A stretch of DNA of 33,336 bases from JBHJGU01 sp050331475 (GTDB taxonomy: Bacteria > Pseudomonadota > Alphaproteobacteria > Caulobacterales > Maricaulaceae): assembly GCA_050331475.1 (NCBI GenBank), contig JBHJGU010000105.1, forward strand, positions 1 through 33,336. Direction: 5' to 3'. Positions within the stretch are counted from its first letter, which is position 1, and each line of letters begins with the position of its first letter. Position numbers and translations under genes: made by a program. Shown here piece after piece: positions 1 through 8,157 of the stretch. The notes beneath the pieces were generated by a model. It ran no database searches, was not told where the DNA came from, and saw nothing but the letters and a program-made list of their open reading frames with translations.

Positions 1-1015
1 AGCCCCTGTTGTCGATACGCTGGACGGCCTGAGCGGGGTCGAGAAAGCGGCCGTCCTGTTGCTCGCTTTGGGCGACGAGGAGCACCGGCTTTGGGAGTTG
101 ATGGACGAGGAGGAGGTCAAAGAGGTCTCCCACGCCATGTCCAATCTTGGCACTGTGGGGGCCGGCGCCGTTGAGGAGTTGATCGTCGATTTCGTCGGTC
201 AATTGTCCCAGACCGGTTCGTTGATGGGGTCCTACGAATCCACCCAACGGCTGCTCGCGAGCTTCCTGCCGACGGAAAAAGTCGACGCCGTGATGGACGA
301 GATCCGTGGTCCGGCGGGTCGCACCATGTGGGACAAGCTGGGCAATGTGAATGAAGGCGTCCTCGCCAACTATCTGAAAAACGAATACCCGCAGACCGTG
401 GCCGTGGTGCTCTCCAAAGTCCGCTCCGACCACGCCGCGCGCGTGCTCTCAGCTTTGCCGGAAGACTTTTCCATCGAAGTGATCATGCGAATGTTGCGCA
501 TGGAGCCGGTGCGTCGGGAAATCCTCGACAAGATCGAGTTCACCTTGCGCAACGAGTTCATGCAGAACCTCGCGCGCACCGCCAAGCGCGACAGCCATGA
601 AATGATGGCGGACATTTTCAACAATTTCGACAGGCAAACGGAAAACCGTTTTGTGACCGCGCTGGAAGAACGCGCGCGCGATTCCGCCGAACGCATTCGC
701 GCTTTGATGTTCGTCTTCGAAGACTTGAGCAAACTCGATCCCGGCGGCGTTCAGACTTTGCTGCGCGCGGTGGATAAGTCCCAACTTGCGCTGGCCATGA
801 AGGGCGCCTCGGACGCGCTGCGCGACCTGTTCCTGTCGAACATGTCCGAACGCGCTGCCAAAATTCTGCGCGAAGACATGGAGTCGCTGGGCCCAGTGCG
901 CTTGCGCGACGTCGATCAGGCCCAGCAAGGCATGGTCAACATGGCCAAAGACCTCGCCGCGAAAGGCGAAATCGTGCTCGCCGAAGCCGGCGGGGACGAT
1001 GAGCTGATTTATTAG
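1..1015 (+). CDS. fliG: flagellar motor switch protein FliG (5' partial)
   Basis: FliG is a cytoplasmic C-ring protein of the flagellar rotor. It attaches to the MS-ring protein FliF and contacts the stator through its C-terminal domain, so it takes part in torque generation and direction switching. The frame is open from base 2, and the residues before the first possible start (GVEKAAVLLLALG) already match the FliG N-terminal domain, so the true start lies left of the window. About 337 residues are visible, close to the usual 330-345, so only a few are missing. The middle domain has NEYPQTVA, a variant of the family's EHPQ motif (Tyr for His). The C-terminal domain is complete and ends at TAG 1013-1015. 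It is followed 14 bp later by fliH in the same operon, as in Caulobacter, where fliF precedes fliG. Identification is firm. Confidence 0.96.
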   Translation, partial: APVVDTLDGLSGVEKAAVLLLALGDEEHRLWELMDEEEVKEVSHAMSNLGTVGAGAVEELIVDFVGQLSQTGSLMGSYESTQRLLASFLPTEKVDAVMDEIRGPAGRTMWDKLGNVNEGVLANYLKNEYPQTVAVVLSKVRSDHAARVLSALPEDFSIEVIMRMLRMEPVRREILDKIEFTLRNEFMQNLARTAKRDSHEMMADIFNNFDRQTENRFVTALEERARDSAERIRALMFVFEDLSKLDPGGVQTLLRAVDKSQLALAMKGASDALRDLFLSNMSERAAKILREDMESLGPVRLRDVDQAQQGMVNMAKDLAAKGEIVLAEAGGDDELIY

Positions 1016-1029
1016 GACGGGGGCGGACC

Positions 1030-1704
1030 ATGAGCTTTGAAAAATTCGCCTTCGACAGGGTGTTCAGCGCCGACGGCCGCATTATCCATGATCCCAAAGG
1101 CGATCAGGAGAGCTTTTCTCAAACCGAAATCGATCAAGCCCGCGCTCAGGCCCGCCGGGAAGGCGAACGCTCAGGCGTGGTGCGCGCTGAGAAAGCCGCC
1201 GCCGACGCGCTGCAAGCCCTCGCCCAGCAAGCGGCGCACAGCCTGAACCAGCTCAACGCCGTCGCCGCCAGCCATCGCGCCGACGCCGCGCGCTTGGGGC
1301 TGGCCGCGGCGCGCGCGGTCGCGGGCTCAGCGCTCGACCGGTTCGGCGAAGACCGGGCGGCGGCGATCATTGAAGCGGCGCTCGGCGATCTGAACACCGA
1401 GGCGCGGGTGGTGGTGCGGTTGAACCCGCAAACCGCGAAAACGCTGAGCGAGCGGATCGGGACGGCCTTCGCCCAAGCCGGACTTGACGACCGCTACGAC
1501 GTCCGCACCGACGCCCAAGCGGGACCGGGGGATGTCAGCGTGGATTGGACGGGCGGGGCGATTTTCGCAGACGCTGAAGACGCTCAAGCGCGCATCGACT
1601 CCATTCTTAAGCGACACATCGAAGCCGACGCCATGGAGGCGAGCCAGCTCGACATGTTCGCCGTCCAACACGCCCAAGCCGGCCAAACGCCGCCGCACTC
1701 ATAG
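1030..1704 (+). CDS. fliH: flagellar export apparatus protein FliH (FlbE)
   Basis: This 224-residue protein sits where Caulobacter has flbE/fliH, between fliG and fliN. FliH proteins bind and restrain the export ATPase FliI and link it to the C-ring through FliN. What is visible is a short N-terminal segment with FDRVFSADG, a long Ala/Gln/Arg-rich helical middle (about residues 30-110) typical of the FliH stalk, and a C-terminal alpha/beta domain (about 110-200) containing VVRLNPQTA and a GDVSVDW segment, as in FliH/YscL proteins. ATG 1030 is preceded by a GGACGGGGGCGG purine-rich stretch. The family is poorly conserved in sequence, so the call rests on position and general architecture as much as on residues. 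Confidence 0.85.
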   Translation: MSFEKFAFDRVFSADGRIIHDPKGDQESFSQTEIDQARAQARREGERSGVVRAEKAAADALQALAQQAAHSLNQLNAVAASHRADAARLGLAAARAVAGSALDRFGEDRAAAIIEAALGDLNTEARVVVRLNPQTAKTLSERIGTAFAQAGLDDRYDVRTDAQAGPGDVSVDWTGGAIFADAEDAQARIDSILKRHIEADAMEASQLDMFAVQHAQAGQTPPHS

Positions 1705-1719
1705 GGAAGGCCGATCGCC

Positions 1720-2094
1720 ATGGCGAATAATCTCGACCAAAGCTTGCCTGACTTCGCCGGTCAAAAAACGCCGCCTGCGCCCACGCCCGAGGGCGGCGCG
1801 GCGCCGACAGAGGCCGGGAACGCAGCCGATCCGCAAAAGACCGCCACCGATCTGGCGCCGGTGTTCGATGTGCCGGTGCAGATCTCCGCGGTGTTGGGCA
1901 AAACCCAAATCGAGGTCGCCTCGCTTCTGCAGTTGGCGCGCGGCTCGGTCTTAGAGCTCGATCGCAAGGTCGGCGAAGCCATCGACATTTATGTGAACAA
2001 CCGCCTGGTCGCGCGCGGCGAAGTCGTCGTGGTCGACGAGCGCTTAGGCGTCACCATGACGGAAATCATCAAAGACGGGGATTCGAGCGCTTAA
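1720..2094 (+). CDS. fliN: flagellar motor switch protein FliN
   Basis: FliN is a C-ring component that, with FliM, binds CheY-P and docks FliH-FliI export complexes. The 124-residue product has a low-complexity Pro/Ala-rich N-terminal region (about residues 1-45). A complete SpoA domain follows (about 50-122): VFDVPVQISAVLGKTQIEVA, then LARGSVLELDRKVGEAIDIY, then the RGEVVVVDERLGVTMTEI core. This matches the FliN family well, and the length is normal for the alphaproteobacterial form. It lies 15 bp after fliH and 26 bp before flbD, consistent with cotranscription. ATG 1720 is preceded by GGGAAGG. Confidence 0.93.
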   Translation: MANNLDQSLPDFAGQKTPPAPTPEGGAAPTEAGNAADPQKTATDLAPVFDVPVQISAVLGKTQIEVASLLQLARGSVLELDRKVGEAIDIYVNNRLVARGEVVVVDERLGVTMTEIIKDGDSSA

Positions 2095-2120
2095 CCGCGC
2101 CGAGCGAAAGGAGCGAAACC

Positions 2121-3500
2121 ATGCGGGTTCTGATCGTCGGAACGTTGAGCGGACAACTCTCCGTGGCGACGAAAATCGCCATGGACCGGGGGGCCAAGGT
2201 CGCCCATGTGGAGACCATCGAAGCGGCCACAGCCGCCCTACGCGCGGGCCAGGGCGCGGATTTGCTCATGGTCGATGTGGCCTTGGACATCTCCACGCTG
2301 ATCGCGGCGAACGAGGCCGAGCGCATTGTCGCCCCGGTCGTCGCCTGCGGGGTCGAGGTCTCCCCCCGCGCGGCGGCGGACGCCATTCGCGCGGGCGCGA
2401 AGGAGTTCATCCCCCTGCCCCCGGATGCGGAGTTGATCGCCGCAGTGCTCGCCGCGGTCGCCGACGACAACCGGCCCATGGTCGCGACCGATCCCGCAAT
2501 GCAGACCGTTCTTCGGCTCGCGGACCAAGTAGCCCCTTCTGACGCGCCGATCCTGATCACCGGGGAAAGCGGTTCGGGTAAAGAGGTCATGGCCCGGCAC
2601 GTGCACGCCCGCTCGCGCCGCAAGGACGCGCCATTTATTGCGGTCAATTGCGCCGCCATTCCGGAAAACCTCTTGGAATCGGAACTCTTCGGCCACGAAA
2701 AGGGCGCGTTCACCGGCGCGCTCGCCCGCCGGATTGGGAAGTTCGAGGAGGCCGACGGCGGCACCTTGCTGCTCGACGAGATCTCAGAAATGGACGTGCG
2801 CCTGCAGGCCAAGCTGTTGCGCGCCATCCAAGAGCGCGAGATCGACCGGGTCGGCGGCTCCAAGCCGGTCAAGGTGAATATCCGGATTTTGGCCACGTCA
2901 AACCGGAACTTGGCCCAAGCGGTCAGCGAAGGCGCGTTCCGCGAAGACTTGTTGTTCCGCTTAAACGTGGTGAATTTGGCGCTGCCGCCCTTACGCCAAC
3001 GCCCTGGCGACATTATCGCCTTGGCGGGCCATTTCGCGAAGAAATACGCCGCGGTGAACGGCGCCCCCGATCGCGCGATATCCGCGCGCGCGCGCGACGC
3101 GCTGTTGGCGCGGGACTGGCCGGGCAATGTGCGCGAATTGGAGAACACAATGCACCGCGCAGTCCTGCTCGCCAGCGGTGCGGAGATCGAGCCCGACGCC
3201 CTGCGCTTGCCTGACGGCCGGCCCTTGGCCGGTCAGCCCGCCCAACCGGGCAGCGCGGAGACCGCCGCGCGCGCCGCCCAAACCGCCGAAGCCGTCGCCC
3301 GCGACATGGTCGGACGCACCGTCGCGGAGGTCGAGCAGGATTTGATCCTCGACACGCTCGATCATTGCCTGGGCAACCGCACCCATGCGGCGAACATTCT
3401 GGGCATCTCGATCCGCACCCTGCGCAACAAGCTGCGCCAATACATGGATGAGGGCGTGTGCGTGCCCCAGCCCGGGGAGACCCGCGCCGGCGCCGCCTAA
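2121..3500 (+). CDS. flbD: sigma-54-dependent flagellar transcriptional regulator FlbD
   Basis: FlbD is an NtrC-family enhancer-binding protein that activates late (hook and filament) flagellar promoters with sigma-54 and represses early ones in Caulobacter. Domains in order: a degenerate receiver (residues 1-115); an AAA+ domain with Walker A GESGSGKE (148-155), the sigma-54 contact loop GAFTGA (195-200) and Walker B GGTLLLDE (213-220); and a C-terminal Fis-type helix-turn-helix (about 408-443). The receiver keeps Asp52 but lacks the N-terminal acidic pair (IVGTLSG instead of a DD motif) and the conserved Lys (FIPLPP). That fits the Caulobacter finding that FliX, not an obvious kinase, controls FlbD. 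AGGAGCG precedes ATG 2121. No fliX lies in the window. Confidence 0.94.
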   Translation: MRVLIVGTLSGQLSVATKIAMDRGAKVAHVETIEAATAALRAGQGADLLMVDVALDISTLIAANEAERIVAPVVACGVEVSPRAAADAIRAGAKEFIPLPPDAELIAAVLAAVADDNRPMVATDPAMQTVLRLADQVAPSDAPILITGESGSGKEVMARHVHARSRRKDAPFIAVNCAAIPENLLESELFGHEKGAFTGALARRIGKFEEADGGTLLLDEISEMDVRLQAKLLRAIQEREIDRVGGSKPVKVNIRILATSNRNLAQAVSEGAFREDLLFRLNVVNLALPPLRQRPGDIIALAGHFAKKYAAVNGAPDRAISARARDALLARDWPGNVRELENTMHRAVLLASGAEIEPDALRLPDGRPLAGQPAQPGSAETAARAAQTAEAVARDMVGRTVAEVEQDLILDTLDHCLGNRTHAANILGISIRTLRNKLRQYMDEGVCVPQPGETRAGAA

Positions 3501-3536
3501 ACGCGTTCCCGCTCTCCTTAAAATGACACCGCCCCT

Positions 3537-5642
3537 GTGGCCGACATCACGGAATCCACGACCGCAAAACCCCAAGGCCTCGATCTAGGCGGGGTTTGGG
3601 CGGCGCTTAAACGCGGCGAAGTGGCCTTCGCCACCGGCATCGTGGCGATCATCGTGATGTTGATCTTCCCGCTGCCCAGTTGGTTGCTCGACGTGGCGTT
3701 GGCGTTCTCGATCTCCTCGGCGGTCTTGGTGCTGATGAATTCGCTGTTCATCGCTAAACCGTTGGAGTTCAGCGCGTTTCCCACCGTGCTGTTGGTGACC
3801 ACCATGCTGCGTCTGGGCCTGAACGTCGCCTCCACGCGGCTGATCCTGTCGAACGGCGATCAAGGGACGAATGCGGCCGGTAACGTGATCCAAGCGTTTG
3901 GCGGCTTCGTCATGGGCGGGAATTTCGTTATCGGCCTGATCGTATTCATCATTCTGGTGATTGTGAATTTCGTCGTGATCAGCCGCGGCTCAAGCCGGAT
4001 CGCGGAAGTGGGCGCGCGGTTCAGCCTCGACGCCATGCCGGGCAAACAAATGGCGATCGACGCGGATTTGTCCTCTGGGCTGATCAGCGAGGACCAAGCC
4101 AAGACGCGCCGCAAAGAACTTGAACAAGAATCCAACTTTTTCGGCGCCATGGACGGCGCGTCGAAGTTTGTCCGCGGTGACGCCATTGCGGGCCTTTTAA
4201 TCACGGCGATCAATCTGATCGGCGGCATACTGATCGGGGTGGCTCAGAAAGGCATGCCGTTCGGCGACGCCGCGGCGACCTATTCGGCGCTGACCATCGG
4301 GGACGGGTTGGTCAGCCAAATCCCGGCTCTGGTGATCTCCATCGCCGCGGGCATGTTGGTCTCCAAAGCCGGGGTCGATCAGCGCGCGGACACAGCCCTT
4401 GTCAGCCAGCTGACCAACTATCCGCAAGCGCTAGGCATGGTGTCGGCGTGCTGCTTTATCACCGGGCTGTTGCCGGGCATGCCGTTTTTGCCTTTCGCCG
4501 TGCTCTCGGGCGCGACGGGCTATGTGGCCTATGAGATGTATAAGCGCCAGAAGGTCGCGGCGACCCCAGACATCGCCGACGCCGCGCCTCAAGACGCTCC
4601 GACCCAGGAAGAACCCATCGCCGCCGCCTTGGCCATGGACGAATTGAAGGTGGAGCTCGGCTATGGGCTGTTGCCGCTAATCAATGACGTCGAAGGTCGC
4701 CGGCTAACCGATCAGATCAAAGCGCTGCGCAAATCGCTCGCCCAAGAAATGGGCGTGATCATGCCTTCGGTGCGGATCATCGACAACATGCAGCTGCCGA
4801 CGAACAATTACGCTATTCGGATCAAAGAGATCGAGGCGGGCGCGGGCGAATTGCGCGCCGGTCAGCTCCTGGCCATGGATCCCGCGGGCGGGCGGGTCAA
4901 TCTGCCTGGCGACCAAGTTACCGAACCCACCTTCGGCCTGCCGGCGCTGTGGATCGATGCGAATCTACGTGAGGAGGCCACCTTCCGCGGTGCGACCGTG
5001 GTCGACCCCGCCACCGTGCTGGTCACCCACCTCACGGAACTGTTGCGCGAACATATGCCGGAACTTCTAAGTTTCGCGGAAACCGAAAAGCTTCTGAAAG
5101 AACTTCCGAGCGAACATACGGCCTTGGTCGAGGAGATCAGCCCTGCGCAGATCTCAAAGTCGGGAATTCAACGGGTGTTGCAGAACCTGCTCCAAGAGCG
5201 CGTGTCCATTCGCGACCTGCCCACCATTGTGGAGGGGATCGCCGAGGCGAGCGCGCGCACCCAAAACTACGCGCAAATCACCGAGCATGTGCGCACCCGG
5301 CTCGCCCGCCAGCTCTGCCACGCCTATGCAAGTCGAGACGGCGCGTTGCCGATCATCACCTTGTCGGCGCAGTGGGAACAGGCTTTCGCGGACGCGTTGG
5401 TCGGCCAGGGCGAGGATCGCCAGCTGGCTTTGCCGCCCACCAAGCTGCATGAATTCGTTCAGGCCGTGCGCCAGGCCTTTGACCGGGCGGCCCAAACCGG
5501 GGACGCGCCTGTCATGATCACCTCGCCCATAGCCCGGCCCTATGTGCGCTCCATTGTTGAGCGCTTTCGCGGCCAAACCGTGGTGATGAGCCAGAACGAA
5601 ATCCATCCGCGCGCCAAATTGCGCACGGCGGGCCACGTCTAA
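3537..5642 (+). CDS. flhA: flagellar export gate protein FlhA
   Basis: FlhA is the large inner-membrane export-gate subunit of the flagellar type III secretion system. It docks substrate-chaperone complexes through its cytoplasmic domain. The 701-residue length is normal. Hydrophobic segments fill about residues 25-330, and the diagnostic FHIPEP region is present (PLEFSAFPTVLL and TMLRLGLNVASTRLIL, about residues 75-105). A linker is followed by the soluble C-terminal domain (about 360-701), which ends with a helical tail. The first in-frame start is GTG 3537, with only CTCCTTAAAA upstream and no strong ribosome site, so initiation may depend on coupling to flbD, which ends 36 bp earlier. The gene sits between flbD and flhF. 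Confidence 0.96.
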   Translation: MADITESTTAKPQGLDLGGVWAALKRGEVAFATGIVAIIVMLIFPLPSWLLDVALAFSISSAVLVLMNSLFIAKPLEFSAFPTVLLVTTMLRLGLNVASTRLILSNGDQGTNAAGNVIQAFGGFVMGGNFVIGLIVFIILVIVNFVVISRGSSRIAEVGARFSLDAMPGKQMAIDADLSSGLISEDQAKTRRKELEQESNFFGAMDGASKFVRGDAIAGLLITAINLIGGILIGVAQKGMPFGDAAATYSALTIGDGLVSQIPALVISIAAGMLVSKAGVDQRADTALVSQLTNYPQALGMVSACCFITGLLPGMPFLPFAVLSGATGYVAYEMYKRQKVAATPDIADAAPQDAPTQEEPIAAALAMDELKVELGYGLLPLINDVEGRRLTDQIKALRKSLAQEMGVIMPSVRIIDNMQLPTNNYAIRIKEIEAGAGELRAGQLLAMDPAGGRVNLPGDQVTEPTFGLPALWIDANLREEATFRGATVVDPATVLVTHLTELLREHMPELLSFAETEKLLKELPSEHTALVEEISPAQISKSGIQRVLQNLLQERVSIRDLPTIVEGIAEASARTQNYAQITEHVRTRLARQLCHAYASRDGALPIITLSAQWEQAFADALVGQGEDRQLALPPTKLHEFVQAVRQAFDRAAQTGDAPVMITSPIARPYVRSIVERFRGQTVVMSQNEIHPRAKLRTAGHV

Positions 5643-5655
5643 GGGCGGCTGAGCG

Positions 5656-6741
5656 ATGCGGCTGAAATCCTTCACCGCCGCCACCATGGCAGAGGCCATG
5701 GCCATGGTGCGCCAAGACATGGGCGAGGACGCCATTATTGTGGCGACCGAGACCACCTCGGCGGGCAACATCATGGTGCGCGCCGCCGTCGACCGGCCCG
5801 CCATGACGCGCCCCGCGCCGAAAACGGCGCGCGCCGCGATTGACGGCTATGCGCCAAAACCCAGAGGCGAGCCGGCCGCGCGGCTGTTCACCGAACCGCA
5901 CGCCGCCGATCCCGCCGAGCCTGCGCCCGCACCCGAACGGGGCGCGCCTGCAGAAGCCGCCCGACGCGCCGCGCGTCAGGCGTTGACGTTTCACCGCGTC
6001 CCCGATCGGCTGGCCGAAGACTTAGCCAAAGCGGCGGGCGCGCTGGAGGCGGGCGAACCCGCTGCAGGCCTGGCCCACGCCCTAGAGGCCCGCTTCGCCT
6101 TCCGCCCCATTTCGGCGGAGCCTGAGCGCCCGATCATCCTGATCGGCCCGCCGGGCGCGGGCAAAACCGCGATGCTGGCCAAGCTCGCCGCCCGGGCGGT
6201 GCTCGCCGGCGCCGGCGTCGACCTGGTCGCCGCGGACGCTCAAAGGCCGGGCTCGCTCGCCCAGCTTCAGGCCTATGCTGAGGCGCTCGACCAGCCCTTG
6301 ATCGACGCCCGCGAACCGGACGCGTTGGCCACGGCCTTCCAAGACCGCCACGCCCAACGCCCCGCCTTGATCGACGCCCCGGCCGCCAGCCCGCACGATC
6401 TCGAAGAGCTCGATCGAACCGAAACCCTGATTGGGCTCTGTGGCGCGGAGCCGGTTCTGGTGCTCGACGCGTGCACGCATCCGGAAGACGCCGCAGAAGC
6501 CGCCCAAGCGTTTGCCGCCCTGGGCGCCCGCCGGGTGATGTTCGCCAAGTTCGACGTGGGCCGGCGCTATGGCGCGGTGCTCGCGGCTGCGGACGCTGCG
6601 GGCCTCGCCATCGCGCAAGGCTCCGCCAGCCCGTTTGTCGGCGGTGGTTTGGCGGCCGCCACGCCCTTGCGCCTCGCCCGTTTCCTCATAGACGACGCCG
6701 CGGAACCGCCGCGCGCCAACACCTTAGGAGCCGCCGCATGA
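5656..6741 (+). CDS. flhF: FlhF-like SRP-type GTPase, eroded G motifs
   Basis: FlhF is an SRP-family GTPase that in polar flagellates helps set flagellar position and number. The first 40 residues match the FlhF start (MRLKSFTA and MGEDAIIV). A Pro/Ala-rich linker follows, then N-like and G-like domains (about 105-350). Walker A/G1 is intact (GPPGAGKT, 164-171) and so is the DxxR element (DAQR, 194-197). However, the G3 DTAG equivalent reads DAPA (240-243) and the G4 TKxD equivalent reads AKFD (297-300). At 361 residues it is shorter than many FlhF proteins. It may be a weak or inactive GTPase. It follows flhA by 13 bp and overlaps the next gene by ATGA, the usual flhA-flhF-flhG arrangement. 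The family call is good; the activity is uncertain. Confidence 0.82.
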   Translation: MRLKSFTAATMAEAMAMVRQDMGEDAIIVATETTSAGNIMVRAAVDRPAMTRPAPKTARAAIDGYAPKPRGEPAARLFTEPHAADPAEPAPAPERGAPAEAARRAARQALTFHRVPDRLAEDLAKAAGALEAGEPAAGLAHALEARFAFRPISAEPERPIILIGPPGAGKTAMLAKLAARAVLAGAGVDLVAADAQRPGSLAQLQAYAEALDQPLIDAREPDALATAFQDRHAQRPALIDAPAASPHDLEELDRTETLIGLCGAEPVLVLDACTHPEDAAEAAQAFAALGARRVMFAKFDVGRRYGAVLAAADAAGLAIAQGSASPFVGGGLAAATPLRLARFLIDDAAEPPRANTLGAAA

Positions 6742-7541
6742 CCATGCCCGCGCTCGATTTTCCCTTAGAGCGGCGCGCCGCACCGGTGGGTCGTATCTTG
6801 GCCGTCGCCTCGGGCAAAGGCGGGGTCGGCAAGACCTTTGTGTCGCTGTCCTTAGCGCACGCCTTCGCCGCGCGCGGGGAAAAGACCTTGCTGTTCGACG
6901 GCGATCTGGGCATGGCCAACGTGGACATCCAACTCGGCGTGACCCCTGCGGCGGATCTCGGTTCGGTCGTGTCCGGCCATGTCGCTTTGGAGGACGCGGT
7001 GAGCGAAGTCCGCCCGGGCGGGTTCGACGTGATCGCCGGGCTTTCAGGTTCGGGCGCGTTGGCCAGCCTATCGGTGGAGGAGGTTGCAGGACTGGCCGCC
7101 GGCTTGGCCGCGGTGTCGCTAAGCTATGACCGCGTGGTGCTTGACTTGGCCGCTGGCGTCGATCCGGCCATGATGAGGCTGGCGTGCGCGGCGGACGACG
7201 TGTTGATGGTGATCAATGACGAGCCCACCTCGCTAACCGACGCCTACGCCTTCATCAAAATGCTGCGCATGCGCGATGAGGACGCCGAGCCGGTGGTGGT
7301 GGTCAATCTGGTTGACGAAAAGCGCACCCCGGGTCGGGCCTATGAGACCATTGCGCGCAGCTGCGAGAATTTTCTGGGGTTCCGGCCGCATTTCGCGGGC
7401 TCCATCCGGCGCGACGATCGCGTGCCTGACGCCATCCGCCACCAGACCTTGCTCGCCGTGCGCCACCCCCAAGCCGACGCGGTCTCCGACATCGTCAAAC
7501 TCGCCGCTGTCTTAGCCCGCGGCGCGCGCGCAGGGCATTAG
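6738..7541 (+). CDS. flhG: MinD/ParA-family ATPase, FlhG-like
   Basis: This is a 267-residue P-loop ATPase of the MinD/FlhG (FleN, YlxH) group, which limits flagellar number and often stimulates FlhF. The deviant Walker A motif KGGVGKT (residues 27-33) and the MinD-type segment LLFDGDLGMANVDIQLGV are clear. Further on come VVLDLAAGVDPAMMRLA and the VINDEPTSLTDAYAFIKML signature shared with FlhG. ATG 6738 overlaps the flhF stop in ATGA, indicating translational coupling; an in-frame extension upstream of it merely shadows flhF. No FlhF-activating N-terminal DQAxxLR motif is visible, which fits the eroded G domain of its partner. It is the last gene of the operon before the hairpin at 7563-7588. 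Confidence 0.86.
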   Translation: MTMPALDFPLERRAAPVGRILAVASGKGGVGKTFVSLSLAHAFAARGEKTLLFDGDLGMANVDIQLGVTPAADLGSVVSGHVALEDAVSEVRPGGFDVIAGLSGSGALASLSVEEVAGLAAGLAAVSLSYDRVVLDLAAGVDPAMMRLACAADDVLMVINDEPTSLTDAYAFIKMLRMRDEDAEPVVVVNLVDEKRTPGRAYETIARSCENFLGFRPHFAGSIRRDDRVPDAIRHQTLLAVRHPQADAVSDIVKLAAVLARGARAGH

Positions 7542-7562
7542 GCCAAAACCCGCAAACAAAGC

Positions 7563-7588
7563 GGGCCGCGAGGTTGCCCCCGCGGCCC
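7563..7588 (+). terminator. GC-rich hairpin after the flagellar operon
   Basis: A perfect 8-bp inverted repeat (GGGCCGCG / CGCGGCCC) with a 10-nt loop lies 21 bp after the flhG stop. No T-run follows, so it is not a classical intrinsic terminator. It could be a Rho-associated stabiliser or a bidirectional end structure between the converging flhG and fliJ genes. Confidence 0.5.
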
Positions 7589-7613
7589 GGTTCGGTTCCG
7601 GCTTTTCGGCCCG

Positions 7614-7719
7614 CTAGAGCCGCTTCAATTCGATTCGAATCGAGAAGCGGCTCTAAGTCTTTGGTTTATCGCGTTTTCGAACCGCAAAACCGATTACACT
7701 TTTGCTGAAAACGCTCTAG
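7614..7719. repeat. 106-bp palindromic dispersed intergenic element
   Basis: The element begins CTAGAGC and ends GCTCTAG, a perfect 7-bp terminal inverted repeat. Its left part is a 12-bp perfect inverted repeat (7615-7626 and 7644-7655) enclosing a 14-bp perfect palindrome (TCGATTCGAATCGA, 7630-7643). The right part contains AAAACCGATTACACTTTTGC. From memory, this resembles a repeat scattered through intergenic spaces of many Rhizobiales and Caulobacterales genomes; I could not search for copies. It fills most of the space between flhG and fliJ, and no coding sequence is visible in it. Confidence 0.7.
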
Positions 7720-7722
7720 CGC

Positions 7723-8142
7723 CTAAAACGCCGGCCCGGCCATGGCGCGCTGCATGGCCATATCGTCAAGCTCGGCTTGGAGCTTTTTCTCCCGCTTGGC
7801 GCGTTCGCGCGCGACGCGGCGCTCCTCAAGCAGTTCGAACTTCTTCAGCTCTTGGAAGGCTTGTTGCATGCTCGCACGCAGGCCCGCGGCTTGGGCGTCA
7901 ACTTCCGAGATCGAGGCGCGAAGATTGTCTTTGCGCTCATTGACCGCCTGGGCGTAGGATCCGTAAGCGATAAAGCCGTCACGCCAGCTATCAGCGGCGA
8001 CCTGTTCGTTGGGCACTTGGGATTCCAAGTCACCCACTTTAGTTTTAAGGCTTTCGCGGGCTGCGTCGATCGCCGACATTTGTTTCTGCAGCTCGTCCAC
8101 CTTAAACCGTGCGAGCTTGATCATAGCTTGATAGTTACGCAT
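7723..8142 (-). CDS. fliJ: flagellar export chaperone/stalk protein FliJ
   Basis: FliJ is a small coiled-coil protein that fits into the FliI ATPase ring like a gamma stalk and links it to FlhA. The 139-residue product is almost entirely charged and helical, with heptad-like patterns (KVDELQKQMSAIDAARESL and LKKFELLEERRVARERAKRE), as in the family. I chose ATG 8142 because GGAGG lies 5 nt upstream. The frame stays open to a TTG at 8157, but that would place the ribosome site inside the gene. It follows fliI with a 15-bp gap, the fliI-fliJ order known from Caulobacter. Confidence 0.88.
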   Translation of the reverse strand: MRNYQAMIKLARFKVDELQKQMSAIDAARESLKTKVGDLESQVPNEQVAADSWRDGFIAYGSYAQAVNERKDNLRASISEVDAQAAGLRASMQQAFQELKKFELLEERRVARERAKREKKLQAELDDMAMQRAMAGPAF

Positions 8143-8157
8143 CACCACCTCCAACAC

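Noticed and set aside
2069..3148. 359-residue open frame on the minus strand opposite flbD
   Set aside because: It is fully antisense to a clear sigma-54 activator, has a Ser/Arg/Ala-rich composition typical of GC-rich shadow frames, and shows no domain.
6471..6737. N-terminal extension of the FlhG-like gene inside flhF
   Set aside because: The extension is Arg-rich and out of frame with flhF; ATG 6738 with the ATGA overlap is the normal start.
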